DNA from: an uncultured Flavobacteriales bacterium
Lineage (GTDB): Bacteria > Bacteroidota > Bacteroidia > Flavobacteriales_D > Sanyastnellaceae
DNA: 15,328 nt
NCBI GenBank assembly: GCA_938092195.1
Contig: CALKHD010000039.1
Location: 1 to 15,328 of the forward strand
Direction: 5' to 3'
Shown: piece after piece, positions 1-6,598 of the stretch
Numbering within the stretch: position 1 is the first letter of the stretch
Layout of the letters: the number at the start of each line of letters is the position of its first letter
The notes under the pieces: generated by a model
Told to the model about the DNA's origin: nothing
Seen by the model: only the letters and a program-made list of their open reading frames with translations
Database searches by the model: none
Program-made: the position numbers and the translations under genes

Positions 1-958
1 AATCCAATCCACCTTCGGAAGCGGAGGCCAACTCTACGTTGGCTCCTGAACCATCGGCCAGAGATTGAGGCAACACCCCAAACCCCAATGCGGGAGTGGT
101 GCTGCAGAAGACCCCGACTGCAGGACATTGAACAGCGCCAGCCATGTGAAGGGGCGCGCTGTCGTTGCTCACCACCACTTTGGCCTGGGACATCAAGGCC
201 GCTGACCCAAGCAAACTGAGCTCCCCCGCGCACACGGCAGGTCGCTTTTCCGATTTGGAGGCAATCTCCTCCAAGAGCAATCGATCAGCTGAACCTCCCA
301 GCAACACCACCTCTTGGTGGGACCCTTGGGCGTGAATCTGATTCACCAAAGTCGTCCAATGCTTGGCTGGCCACCTCTTGGTGGACCAAACACTGCTGGG
401 GGCGAGAATGACCGCTCCGTCGGGCCATGATGACGCCGCCGTCCTGTCCACGTCTTGGGGGTGCAATTGAGGCCGATCCAAAGCGGCATTGAACGCCCCA
501 ACAACATCGGAAATATGAGCGTGATTCCGCTGTGTCTCATGACGGCCATCCCCAATGTTGTGCGGATGAAACTGTGCTCCTGGACCCGAGAGCGAGACCC
601 CTTCAAACACACTTGATTTTGGGGCTTTGATCTGTTTTGTCAGCCAAGCCATGCTGGAATACCGGTGCAGGTTCACCACCTGGTCTGGCCGTTGCGCACG
701 GGCCTGTCGTCCAAGCGCCAAAAGCCGGGGATACTTCAACCACCCTTGCCGGTCCCAGACCCAAACTTGATTCACAAAAGGATGGCCTTGGAACAGCCCT
801 TCAGCCCCTTTTCTCACCACCACACGGATGGCGTCATCTGGATGGACCCGATGCCAAGATTCCAAAAGGGCCGTGGACAGCACAACATCCCCAAGGAACG
901 CAGGCTGAAGCAGGAGAAGGCCTCCCAAACCTGTTGGATTTGGCCCCGGAGTTGTCAT
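1..958 (-). CDS. Glycosyltransferase family 9 (heptosyltransferase-like), 3' end cut by window edge
   Basis: The frame is open from the ATG at 958-956 to position 1, giving 319 residues with no stop; family members are usually about 330-360, so only a short C-terminus is missing. Visible family features are an N-terminal nucleotide-sugar-transferase segment with FLGDVVLSTALLESW near residues 21-35, VVNLHR in the middle of the N-terminal domain, a linker APSSVWSTKRWP with K194-R195-W196, and the C-terminal signature SNDSAPLHMAGA with Asp at about residue 266. In the ADP-heptose:LPS heptosyltransferase family these residues bind the ADP-sugar donor. The protein probably adds a sugar to LPS core or a related surface glycan at the inner face of the cytoplasmic membrane. 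Donor and acceptor cannot be read from the sequence. The start overlaps the dapD stop by four bases (ATGA at 958-955), so translation is probably coupled to dapD. Confidence 0.88.
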   Translation of the reverse strand, partial: MTTPGPNPTGLGGLLLLQPAFLGDVVLSTALLESWHRVHPDDAIRVVVRKGAEGLFQGHPFVNQVWVWDRQGWLKYPRLLALGRQARAQRPDQVVNLHRYSSMAWLTKQIKAPKSSVFEGVSLSGPGAQFHPHNIGDGRHETQRNHAHISDVVGAFNAALDRPQLHPQDVDRTAASSWPDGAVILAPSSVWSTKRWPAKHWTTLVNQIHAQGSHQEVVLLGGSADRLLLEEIASKSEKRPAVCAGELSLLGSAALMSQAKVVVSNDSAPLHMAGAVQCPAVGVFCSTTPALGFGVLPQSLADGSGANVELASASEGGLD

Positions 959-1812
959 ACGGCCACGGCATGGGTTCGCAACGCTTCGTTCAAAGACGTT
1001 TTGCGGTCAGTGCTCTCTTTTCGGTGTCCGACAATCAGCGCACATGGGACCCCATATTCTCCTGCTGGGAAAGACTTATTTCGGGTCCCTGGAATCACAA
1101 CAGCACGCGCCGGAACCACCCCTCGATGTTCCACAACCTGATCGCCTGAGACATCCAAAATCGGCGTGCTCGCTGTCAACACCACTCCGGCGCCAAGCAC
1201 GGCTTCACGCCCCACCCGGACTCCCTCCACCACGATGACGCGGGACCCCACAAAAGCACCATCCTCAACAATCACAGGAGACGCCTGCAGGGGCTCCAAA
1301 ACACCGCCAATTCCAACGCCACCGCTCAGGTGCACGTTGGAGCCAATTTGTGCACACGACCCTACAGTGGCCCAGGTATCGACCATGGTTCCGCTGCCTA
1401 CGTATGCACCAATGTTGACATAGCTGGGCATCATGACGACCCCTCGGCCCAAAAAAGCCCCGTAGCGCGCAATGGCATGGGGGACCACGCGCACTCCGGC
1501 TTCAGCATGGTTTCGCTTGAGCGACATCTTGTCGTGAAATTGAAAAGGGCCCACTTCTTCCACCTTCATCTCGCGCATGGGGAAATACATCACCACTGCT
1601 TTTTTGACCCATTCATTCACTTGCCAATCTCCACCGGCCGGTTCTGCGCAACGGAGCACGCCTTGGTCTAACCCTGCAATGACCGACTCCACAGCAGCCC
1701 TCGAAGATGAATCTGTGCGCAAGCTGGGTTGATCCCAAGCTGCCTCGATGACTTGCCGGGTCTGGCCCCAGTCGATGTCGGTGGTTGTCTGCATGGTGCT
1801 GGCGTTGTCCAT
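955..1812 (-). CDS. dapD: 2,3,4,5-tetrahydropyridine-2,6-dicarboxylate N-succinyltransferase
   Basis: 285 residues, close to the 274 of E. coli DapD. The enzyme transfers succinyl from succinyl-CoA to tetrahydrodipicolinate in the succinylase branch of the diaminopimelate/lysine pathway, in the cytosol as a homotrimer. The central half is a left-handed beta-helix of hexapeptide repeats. It contains the strongly conserved block VNIGAYVGSGTMVDTWATVG (about residues 132-151, catalytic-type Asp145), followed by HLSGGVGIGGVLEPLQ. The N-terminal helical domain includes WVKKAVVMYFPMR. An alternative start is Met7 (1794), since the first six residues are not typical of the family. The gene is divergent from ruvX across 50 bases and overlaps the downstream glycosyltransferase by four bases. 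Identification is firm; only the exact start is uncertain. Confidence 0.97.
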   Translation of the reverse strand: MDNASTMQTTTDIDWGQTRQVIEAAWDQPSLRTDSSSRAAVESVIAGLDQGVLRCAEPAGGDWQVNEWVKKAVVMYFPMREMKVEEVGPFQFHDKMSLKRNHAEAGVRVVPHAIARYGAFLGRGVVMMPSYVNIGAYVGSGTMVDTWATVGSCAQIGSNVHLSGGVGIGGVLEPLQASPVIVEDGAFVGSRVIVVEGVRVGREAVLGAGVVLTASTPILDVSGDQVVEHRGVVPARAVVIPGTRNKSFPAGEYGVPCALIVGHRKESTDRKTSLNEALRTHAVAV

Positions 1813-1862
1813 TTTGCGAAGATACCCGGATGCGCGCCTCTGATTCAGCCTAAATTCACAAC
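1813..1862. promoter_or_regulatory. Divergent dapD/ruvX intergenic region (candidate promoters)
   Basis: These 50 bases separate two divergent genes, so promoters for both probably lie here or just inside the opposite gene. Against the Bacteroidota -7 consensus TAnnTTTG, the minus strand carries TATCTTCG (1824-1817), matching five of six defined positions. The plus strand carries the weaker TAAATTCA (1851-1858). No convincing TTG -33 element sits at the expected distance. If the minus element is real, transcription would start almost at the dapD ATG, which would favour Met7 or a leaderless message. The assignment is tentative. Confidence 0.3.
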
Positions 1863-2273
1863 ATGGCTCGCTTCATTGCATTCGATTTCGGGACCCGCCG
1901 TGTGGGCGTGGCCATCACTGACTCTGGCGCCATGATTGCCGCGCCAGAAGGAACGTACCCACCTGAATCGCTGGATGCAGAAATTCAGCGATTGTTGAAA
2001 GAGGAGCCCTGCGCAGGGTTTGTCGTGGGCATGCCAGGATTGCTCACCGGAGACGCGACCCACAGCACATCGGCCATTCAAGCCTTCGCAGCCCAACTCA
2101 AGCGCAAATTCCCGGATTACACCGTAGACATGGTGGACGAAGACCACACCAGCCGTGAAGCGTCCATGGCGATGGTGCAAGCGGGCATGCGCAAATCGAA
2201 AAGGCGGGAAAAGGGACAATTGGATCGCATTGCGGCGACCCTGATTCTTCAGCGCTTCTTAGACAGCCGCTGA
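1863..2273 (+). CDS. ruvX: Putative pre-16S rRNA nuclease / Holliday junction resolvase-like protein (YqgF family)
   Basis: 136 residues, the normal length for the family. It is a single RNase H-like domain: strand one FIAFDFGTRRVGVAIT with Asp8, then VVGMP (54-58), then a VDEDHTS segment with Asp92/Glu93, and a C-terminal LDRIAATLILQ with Asp121. Three spaced acidic residues fit the metal-binding centre of YqgF/RuvX, which in E. coli takes part in 16S rRNA 5' maturation. The usual Arg after the DE pair (DER-TS) is replaced by Asp-His here, a modest deviation. The ATG at 1863 places FIAFDFG directly at the N-terminus, as expected. It is a single plus-strand gene between two minus-strand blocks, and its stop lies six bases from the stop of the convergent HAD gene. 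Confidence 0.93.
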   Translation: MARFIAFDFGTRRVGVAITDSGAMIAAPEGTYPPESLDAEIQRLLKEEPCAGFVVGMPGLLTGDATHSTSAIQAFAAQLKRKFPDYTVDMVDEDHTSREASMAMVQAGMRKSKRREKGQLDRIAATLILQRFLDSR

Positions 2274-2279
2274 TCGGCT
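2265..2279. terminator. Weak hairpin at the ruvX/HAD convergent junction
   Basis: A perfect five-base stem AGCCG (2265-2269) / CGGCT (2275-2279) with a five-base loop spans the ruvX stop codon and the six-base gap to the convergent gene. Only a TTT follows on the plus strand and AC-rich sequence on the minus strand. It could act as a weak bidirectional terminator, but such a short stem could arise by chance. Confidence 0.25.
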
Positions 2280-2729
2280 TTAGTCTTCTTCGTTGCCTTT
2301 GAACACTTCGATTTCTCGGGTGGTTTTGACCAAATCGGTGAACCGGTCTACATACCGCGTTGCGCGAACAACGTGGTTGTCAATCCAATGGTAGTTTCCG
2401 CCCCTGGGCTTCCCCATGAGCAAGCCATGGTAGAGAAAGCCATGCTTGGCAAACCAAGCTTCGGTTACATCCCGGTGCTCCTCTGTACGGCTGGTGAAAA
2501 AGGTGATGATGTGGCCCTCATTGTACCATCGGTTCAAAGTGGCCAAGGCATCGGGAAACGGTTCACAGGTCTCCATCCGTTCGGGCTGCTCATTGGGAAC
2601 ATCTTCCGTGATGGTGCCGTCGATGTCAATCAGAAAATTCTTGACCTCATCAGGCAACTGAGGAGACGCGGCTCTGCCTTCTGAATCTTGAGCAGCTTGA
2701 AGGGACTTGTTGGAGTGAGAATTGGGCAT
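2280..2729 (-). CDS. Small HAD-superfamily-like hydrolase/phosphatase
   Basis: 149 residues. A polar, probably disordered N-terminus (1-28) is followed by a compact HAD core. Motif I is LIDIDGTIT with Asp35 (nucleophile) and Asp37. Motif II is FFTSR around Thr79/Ser80, motif III is GKP with Lys107, and a motif IV-like segment is WIDNHVV with Asp117. In HAD phosphatases Asp35 would form the aspartyl-phosphate intermediate with Mg2+. The second acid usual in motif IV is Asn here. The lack of a large cap suggests a C0-type enzyme acting on a macromolecular or large substrate, but the substrate is unknown. Related short Bacteroidota proteins are sometimes labelled as phosphoheptose-related; I see nothing that proves this. 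It lies 46 bases downstream of bshC on the same strand. Confidence 0.8.
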   Translation of the reverse strand: MPNSHSNKSLQAAQDSEGRAASPQLPDEVKNFLIDIDGTITEDVPNEQPERMETCEPFPDALATLNRWYNEGHIITFFTSRTEEHRDVTEAWFAKHGFLYHGLLMGKPRGGNYHWIDNHVVRATRYVDRFTDLVKTTREIEVFKGNEED

Positions 2730-2770
2730 GACAATGGTGTTTTCACCGAAAGGGTCATTGCCTTCCGCTA

Positions 2771-2778
2771 CAAATCTA
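2771..2778 (-). promoter_or_regulatory. Candidate Bacteroidota -7 element for the HAD gene
   Basis: The minus strand reads TAGATTTG, an exact match to the Bacteroidota -7 consensus TAnnTTTG, overlapping the bshC stop codon. It would give a leader of roughly 35-40 bases to the ATG at 2729. No TTG is found 19-20 bases upstream; the nearest is 27 bases away at 2808-2806. The motif is degenerate enough to occur by chance. Confidence 0.3.
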
Positions 2779-4392
2779 ATCCGATTCTTGCATCACCACA
2801 TGCAGCAAGGGCCTCCAATCTTCGTGGTCATGACTTTGCTCAAACTGGGCTTGGACAATGGACTCCAATGTTTCCTTCCTCACCGACTCCGACCCCCACT
2901 TGGAAGCAAGGGCATGCCAATTGGCAACCCGCTCCTGGGCCTGGCCATCTGGAAACAACCCGGAATGGAGACGCGCCAAACGATCCAAGGCCACCTGAGA
3001 CTGGCGACGAACCGCCCTTCTCCCCTGCTCGTCAAGCTTGTCCAACAGCTTCATCATTTTGGCTGCTGTGGACTGCACGCTTCCTTGCAATGAGGCATCC
3101 AATGCTGTGAATGACTGCAAAGCCGATTCAGACTCCCCCACCATGGCCACCCGCCAATTTGCTGTGCTGGGTGGCTCTCCTTCTGATATGAACCTGGCCT
3201 CCCATTGGGGCAAACGCTCGCCAAAGTGACGCGGTTCGACGCTCATTTCTCGGGCCAATGCACTGAGCTTTCGAGGAAGAATGCGGACGCCATCGCGTGG
3301 AACCAAGGCAGGCTGAACCAAATCAAATTCGGGAAATGCGCCCGCCAATTGTATCCAGTAGGACACTTCCGCCAACCCTCCAACCACGGCCACATCAGGC
3401 AACAACCATGACTGATACAGGGGCCTAAAGAGGGCGTTCGGCGAAAACGACTCAGGACTTTGCGACACCGCTTCGGTCAGCTGCTCCTCGGTTTCCCAGC
3501 GAATGTCTGGCCCAGCGGACCACCCTTCTTCATCCTTTTGAACACGGACTCGACTGCCTTCCTGTAAATGGAACAGATTGACAGGCCTCACATGGACTTG
3601 CGGCTGGTGCCCTCCGGCCATTAATGCCTCATTTGCCATTACTACGCGCGAAGCCATCCTCTGCCCAGTCAGCTCTTTGGACATGTGCCCAACGAATGTG
3701 GCCTTCAAATCGGCATCGTCGCCATCCATCACCACGATGCGATTCGGGCCAAACGTCAGGTGCATCCAACGCCTCATGGCGTCCGCCAAACTTCCCTTTG
3801 CGGCGCCGAGCAACGCTTCCAAACGCTGTGGCTCAACCCCCGCCGACTCACCCCATTCTGACAGTGTGGCCTCAAGCCCTTCGGTGTGCATTCGCCCAAC
3901 CGCTCCTCCCTCCTCTGAAGGGGTCCACCGATGCCAACCTTGTCCGTCCCAAAGGGAGCGAACCTCATCAAAATCATGGTCTTCTGAGGCCAACCAAAAC
4001 ACAGGGATCACCGGGACACCCCATTTGTCCTCGAGCTGCTCGGCCAGAAGCACAGCGGTGAGCACCTTGTAATACGTAAACGCAGGTCCAGTGCCCAAAC
4101 ACAGTTGATGGCCCGTGGTGACGGTTCTTGACGACTCCAGCGACAACTCCGCCACCCTCGAAGGCAAAGCAACCCCCGCATCCGCATACTGTTTGGTCAA
4201 GGCCGAAACCAATGTCTTTCGGTGCGCATCATTTCTTTGAACCAAAGGGCGAATGGAGTCCAAGTTTTCGGCACTGGGACAAGATGGCCACTGCACCCCC
4301 TTGGGAGGAACAGGCATGCGATTCTCCCACCATGTGCGAACCAAATGCGATTCACTCAAGGTGTCGATCAAAGAAGAGGTAGAGTTCCCCAT
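2776..4392 (-). CDS. bshC: Bacillithiol biosynthesis cysteine-adding enzyme BshC
   Basis: 538 residues, matching the usual length of about 540. BshC catalyses the last step of bacillithiol synthesis, adding cysteine to glucosaminyl-malate in the cytosol. Diagnostic blocks are TGHQLCLGTGPAFTYYK (93-109), part of the nucleotide-fold core, and PVFWLASEDHDFDEV (130-144). The C-terminal third (roughly 430-500) is a charged helical, coiled-coil-like region. I chose the ATG at 4392 (MGNSTSSLID). The frame is open to a start at 4491, but that extension would overlap the upstream gene by 61 bases and adds 33 Arg/Ser-rich residues with no family counterpart. No bshA or bshB lies in the window. It is separated by 38 bases from the secreted-protein gene upstream and by 46 from the HAD gene downstream. 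Confidence 0.95.
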   Translation of the reverse strand: MGNSTSSLIDTLSESHLVRTWWENRMPVPPKGVQWPSCPSAENLDSIRPLVQRNDAHRKTLVSALTKQYADAGVALPSRVAELSLESSRTVTTGHQLCLGTGPAFTYYKVLTAVLLAEQLEDKWGVPVIPVFWLASEDHDFDEVRSLWDGQGWHRWTPSEEGGAVGRMHTEGLEATLSEWGESAGVEPQRLEALLGAAKGSLADAMRRWMHLTFGPNRIVVMDGDDADLKATFVGHMSKELTGQRMASRVVMANEALMAGGHQPQVHVRPVNLFHLQEGSRVRVQKDEEGWSAGPDIRWETEEQLTEAVSQSPESFSPNALFRPLYQSWLLPDVAVVGGLAEVSYWIQLAGAFPEFDLVQPALVPRDGVRILPRKLSALAREMSVEPRHFGERLPQWEARFISEGEPPSTANWRVAMVGESESALQSFTALDASLQGSVQSTAAKMMKLLDKLDEQGRRAVRRQSQVALDRLARLHSGLFPDGQAQERVANWHALASKWGSESVRKETLESIVQAQFEQSHDHEDWRPLLHVVMQESD

Positions 4393-4430
4393 GCCAAGCG
4401 ATTCAGAGCGTTGAAGAAACCAACTTGAGC

Positions 4431-5504
4431 TTAGCGCAAAATGGTCACCGCCCCTTGCTGCGAGGTTTCTGTCCTCGCGCCTGCAGGCCATTCAAGGCGC
4501 CAGACATAGACGCCTGGCTTCAATGGGTTGCCGTGCAAATCCGATCCATCCCACCGGAAATCTTGAGGATTCAATCGGGCCAAAAGCTCTCCCCAGCGTG
4601 AGTAAATCTCACACGATAAAGGATGCATGTCACCAAGTTCTGGAACGAAGTAGTCGTTCACGCCATCTCCATTGGGAGAAAACGCGTTGGGCACATACAG
4701 CCCCCCTTCTTCCTCAACAATGTCGGTCTCTGTGGGTCCTTTGATGTCTTGTGCATCGGGTTGAAACCCTATTCCTGGATTGAACGGATTCAATTGAAAG
4801 TCATCCAAAAAGTAGTAGGCCATGGTTGGATTTTCTCCCATCACCACCTCGGCTTCAAGACTGCCATCAGGACCAAACACACCGACGGTCATAAAACGAG
4901 AGGGCGCCGACGCCTCAAAACTGAACGACAACGTCTCCCAATCCGAACTGTAGCGGGCAAAAGACGACTGAAAGGTCGGCGGCAAAGCCAAGGCCAGACC
5001 CCCCATTTGAATGGGCTGCTCCACAGAAAGGGCAATGCCCAGACCATTGACAGCCAATCCGGCAGTGGACGTGGGCAACCACTCGCCATTGGATACTTTG
5101 AAGGACAGTGTGTAGTTCTGCCCCACCTCCAAAGGCGAGCCAAACTCCATGACCAAATATTCTCTGGAAAGCGGCTGACCGGGGCTGTTTCTTTTGATGG
5201 CCATCAAACCCGCCACACCTCTGCCTTCAGCAGGCTGGATCAAAGCAATTGGCGTTTCCGGGAGGTCACCTCCCAATTCTCCATCCAAGTGGAAAAAATC
5301 GGGTGAACTGCTGCCACTCAGGGCATTGTTCCAGCCGGGCAACAAATTCCACATTCCAGGAGCTGAGGGCATGGAGAATGAAGACTCGAAGCCTGCGTTT
5401 TGCAGTTGGGCAGATGCCAGAGGTACGAACAGGCCAAAACTGCACGCCATCAAGGCCAGAACTCGGCCGAGAATGGAGTGGGTGCCTGTTTTTCCTACGC
5501 TCAT
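4431..5504 (-). CDS. Secreted protein with T9SS type B (gliding-motility-associated) C-terminal sorting domain
   Basis: 357 residues. A signal peptide covers 1-32 (hydrophobic stretch ending ASA before Gln33). Residues 33-240 form a beta-rich jelly-roll-like module, starting NAGFES with GWNNA at 57-61, then REYLVMEF with GQNYTLSFKVSNGEW, and closing YYFLDDFQLNP. Such modules in T9SS cargo are often carbohydrate- or adhesion-related, but no specific ligand can be read here. A short acidic linker (about 250-267) leads to the C-terminal domain (269-357): YVPNAFSPNGDGVNDYF, YSRWGELL, WDGSDLHGNPLKPGVYVW and terminal GAVTILR. This is the CHU_C / TIGR04131 type that directs export through the type IX system to the cell surface. 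No catalytic domain is visible. Upstream is a 187-base structured intergenic region; bshC follows after 38 bases. Confidence 0.92.
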   Translation of the reverse strand: MSVGKTGTHSILGRVLALMACSFGLFVPLASAQLQNAGFESSFSMPSAPGMWNLLPGWNNALSGSSSPDFFHLDGELGGDLPETPIALIQPAEGRGVAGLMAIKRNSPGQPLSREYLVMEFGSPLEVGQNYTLSFKVSNGEWLPTSTAGLAVNGLGIALSVEQPIQMGGLALALPPTFQSSFARYSSDWETLSFSFEASAPSRFMTVGVFGPDGSLEAEVVMGENPTMAYYFLDDFQLNPFNPGIGFQPDAQDIKGPTETDIVEEEGGLYVPNAFSPNGDGVNDYFVPELGDMHPLSCEIYSRWGELLARLNPQDFRWDGSDLHGNPLKPGVYVWRLEWPAGARTETSQQGAVTILR

Positions 5505-5538
5505 ACCTGCAAAATACCGAAAAAACCGATGTAAACGA

Positions 5539-5566
5539 GAAGGAGCCCCGCGTTCGGAGCTCCTTC
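5539..5566 (-). terminator. Strong hairpin, probable terminator of the sigma/OMP unit or leader structure of the T9SS gene
   Basis: GAAGGAGC (5539-5546) and GCTCCTTC (5559-5566) form a perfect eight-base stem. After one mismatch, three further pairs (5548-5550 with 5555-5557) close a four-base loop. On the minus strand it lies 125 bases after the OMP stop and 34 bases before the next ATG. It is followed by TCGTTTAC and then, after about ten more bases, a run of six T. The T-run is not immediate, so it could be a terminator, an attenuator or a 5'-leader hairpin. Confidence 0.5.
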
Positions 5567-5601
5567 ACCTTAACCAAAACAACTTGAACCAAAATCTCGT
5601 T

Positions 5602-5639
5602 GCGTCTGCAGGGTGTTGCGCCCTGCATATAGAAGACGC
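5602..5639 (-). other. Second, composite inverted repeat in the 5505-5691 intergenic region
   Basis: An inner perfect seven-base stem TGCAGGG (5607-5613) / CCCTGCA (5621-5627) with a seven-base loop is stacked on an outer five-base stem GCGTC (5602-5606) / GACGC (5635-5639), with a seven-base bulge TATAGAA on one side. It begins 52 bases after the OMP stop on the minus strand. There is no T-run beside it, so an intrinsic terminator is less likely than an RNA secondary structure or a dyad protein-binding site. Apart from the two hairpins, I see no small gene in 5505-5691. Confidence 0.4.
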
Positions 5640-5691
5640 CTTCCCCCTCTGTTTTGTTGCTTGACCCTTTCCCAAAAGGTGCAAACGAATG

Positions 5692-6543
5692 TCAACGGAC
5701 AAATCGATGCACCAGTCCCACTCCGACGAGACCATTGGACCGGCGTCCAGAATTCCATTCTGCGCGAAGAGTGGCTGACCACTGGGCATTGAAATTTCGC
5801 TCCAAAGCGAATCGAAGCCCACCACCTATGGTCTGATGGGGAACCCAGTCTATACGATCAGGACCCGCCACATTGGAATTGTCGGGAACTCCAGAATCGG
5901 GAACCCTTTCCAGTTCTGTGGCACTGCGGCGGAGCATGGCCCATTGAATTTGTGCCCCGAACCACCATGTCCAGGACTTCCCCTTTCTGAGGGGTTTTCT
6001 CCCTCCCATGGAAAAAGACAACGATGCAAACTGAGCCCAACGCGATGTCAATGGAACGGGCAATGTGTCCAATTCTACGCCCAAATCATATTGCCTCTCC
6101 ACCCACTGCTCTACCCCTCCTTGTGCACTCGGCATCAGAGCGATGGCACTGTCGTCCAGGGTTAAAACATCCATGGTCAGCATGCGCCATGACCCCAGTT
6201 CCAATTCGGCCCGCCATTGTTTGCTTTCAGATGCCCATTGAATGCCCGCCAATGCTTTGGCCCCTGGCTGGATGGAATGGTTGGAGACGTCGGCAAGGGT
6301 TCTTCCCGCCAAATCAGGGAATTGCCGGATGGCGTTGGACAGCACACCTCCATAGATCGTGGGCTTAAAAAGTCGCCCCTTGGTGTTGTTGGACTTCGCC
6401 TTGGACGAAGACTCCAAAGTTTGGACGTCCAAGTTTAACGTCAGCGGAACACCATCTACAGTGATGGTGTCTTGAGGTGAATTTGCGAATGCAACAGAGG
6501 AAAGCCAACACAGCGCCACCGTTGTCATTCCCACCTTCAACAT
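5692..6543 (-). CDS. Putative outer-membrane beta-barrel protein, third gene of the sigma cassette
   Basis: 283 residues from the ATG at 6543. An N-terminal signal peptide (hydrophobic TVALCWLSSVAFA, cleavage after about residue 20) is followed by a polar region with the segment GRLFKPTIYGGVLSNA. Alternating hydrophobic/polar strands rich in Trp and Gly follow (KQWRAELELGSWRM, WTWWFGAQIQWAML, TIGGGLRFALERNF, WSATLRAEWNSG), ending GLVGVGLVHRFVR. The pattern suits a small 8-10-strand barrel. I recognise no specific family. The frame extends to a GTG at 6612, overlapping the preceding gene by 14 bases. I prefer the ATG because it puts the signal peptide at the N-terminus. Third in order after sigma factor and putative anti-sigma factor, it may be a sensor or regulated envelope component; this is inference. 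Confidence 0.7.
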   Translation of the reverse strand: MLKVGMTTVALCWLSSVAFANSPQDTITVDGVPLTLNLDVQTLESSSKAKSNNTKGRLFKPTIYGGVLSNAIRQFPDLAGRTLADVSNHSIQPGAKALAGIQWASESKQWRAELELGSWRMLTMDVLTLDDSAIALMPSAQGGVEQWVERQYDLGVELDTLPVPLTSRWAQFASLSFSMGGRKPLRKGKSWTWWFGAQIQWAMLRRSATELERVPDSGVPDNSNVAGPDRIDWVPHQTIGGGLRFALERNFNAQWSATLRAEWNSGRRSNGLVGVGLVHRFVR

Positions 6544-6598
6544 GGCGGGCAAGTTGAGGCCGAGCAACCGGCCAAACAACCCCAAATAAATCCAGTGC

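Noticed and set aside
343..612. 89-residue minus-strand open frame in the first kilobase
   Set aside because: Same strand but a different frame from the glycosyltransferase, which is continuous through this region with family motifs on both sides.
637..1149. 170-residue plus-strand open frame
   Set aside because: Antisense to the glycosyltransferase start and dapD end, both well supported.
4393..4491. N-terminal extension of BshC by 33 residues
   Set aside because: Would overlap the upstream gene by 61 bases and adds Arg/Ser-rich sequence absent from the family; the ATG at 4392 gives the standard length.
4623..5306. 227-residue plus-strand open frame opposite the T9SS cargo gene
   Set aside because: Basic, His/Arg/Gln-rich translation typical of an antisense shadow; the minus-strand protein has a signal peptide and a diagnostic C-terminal domain.
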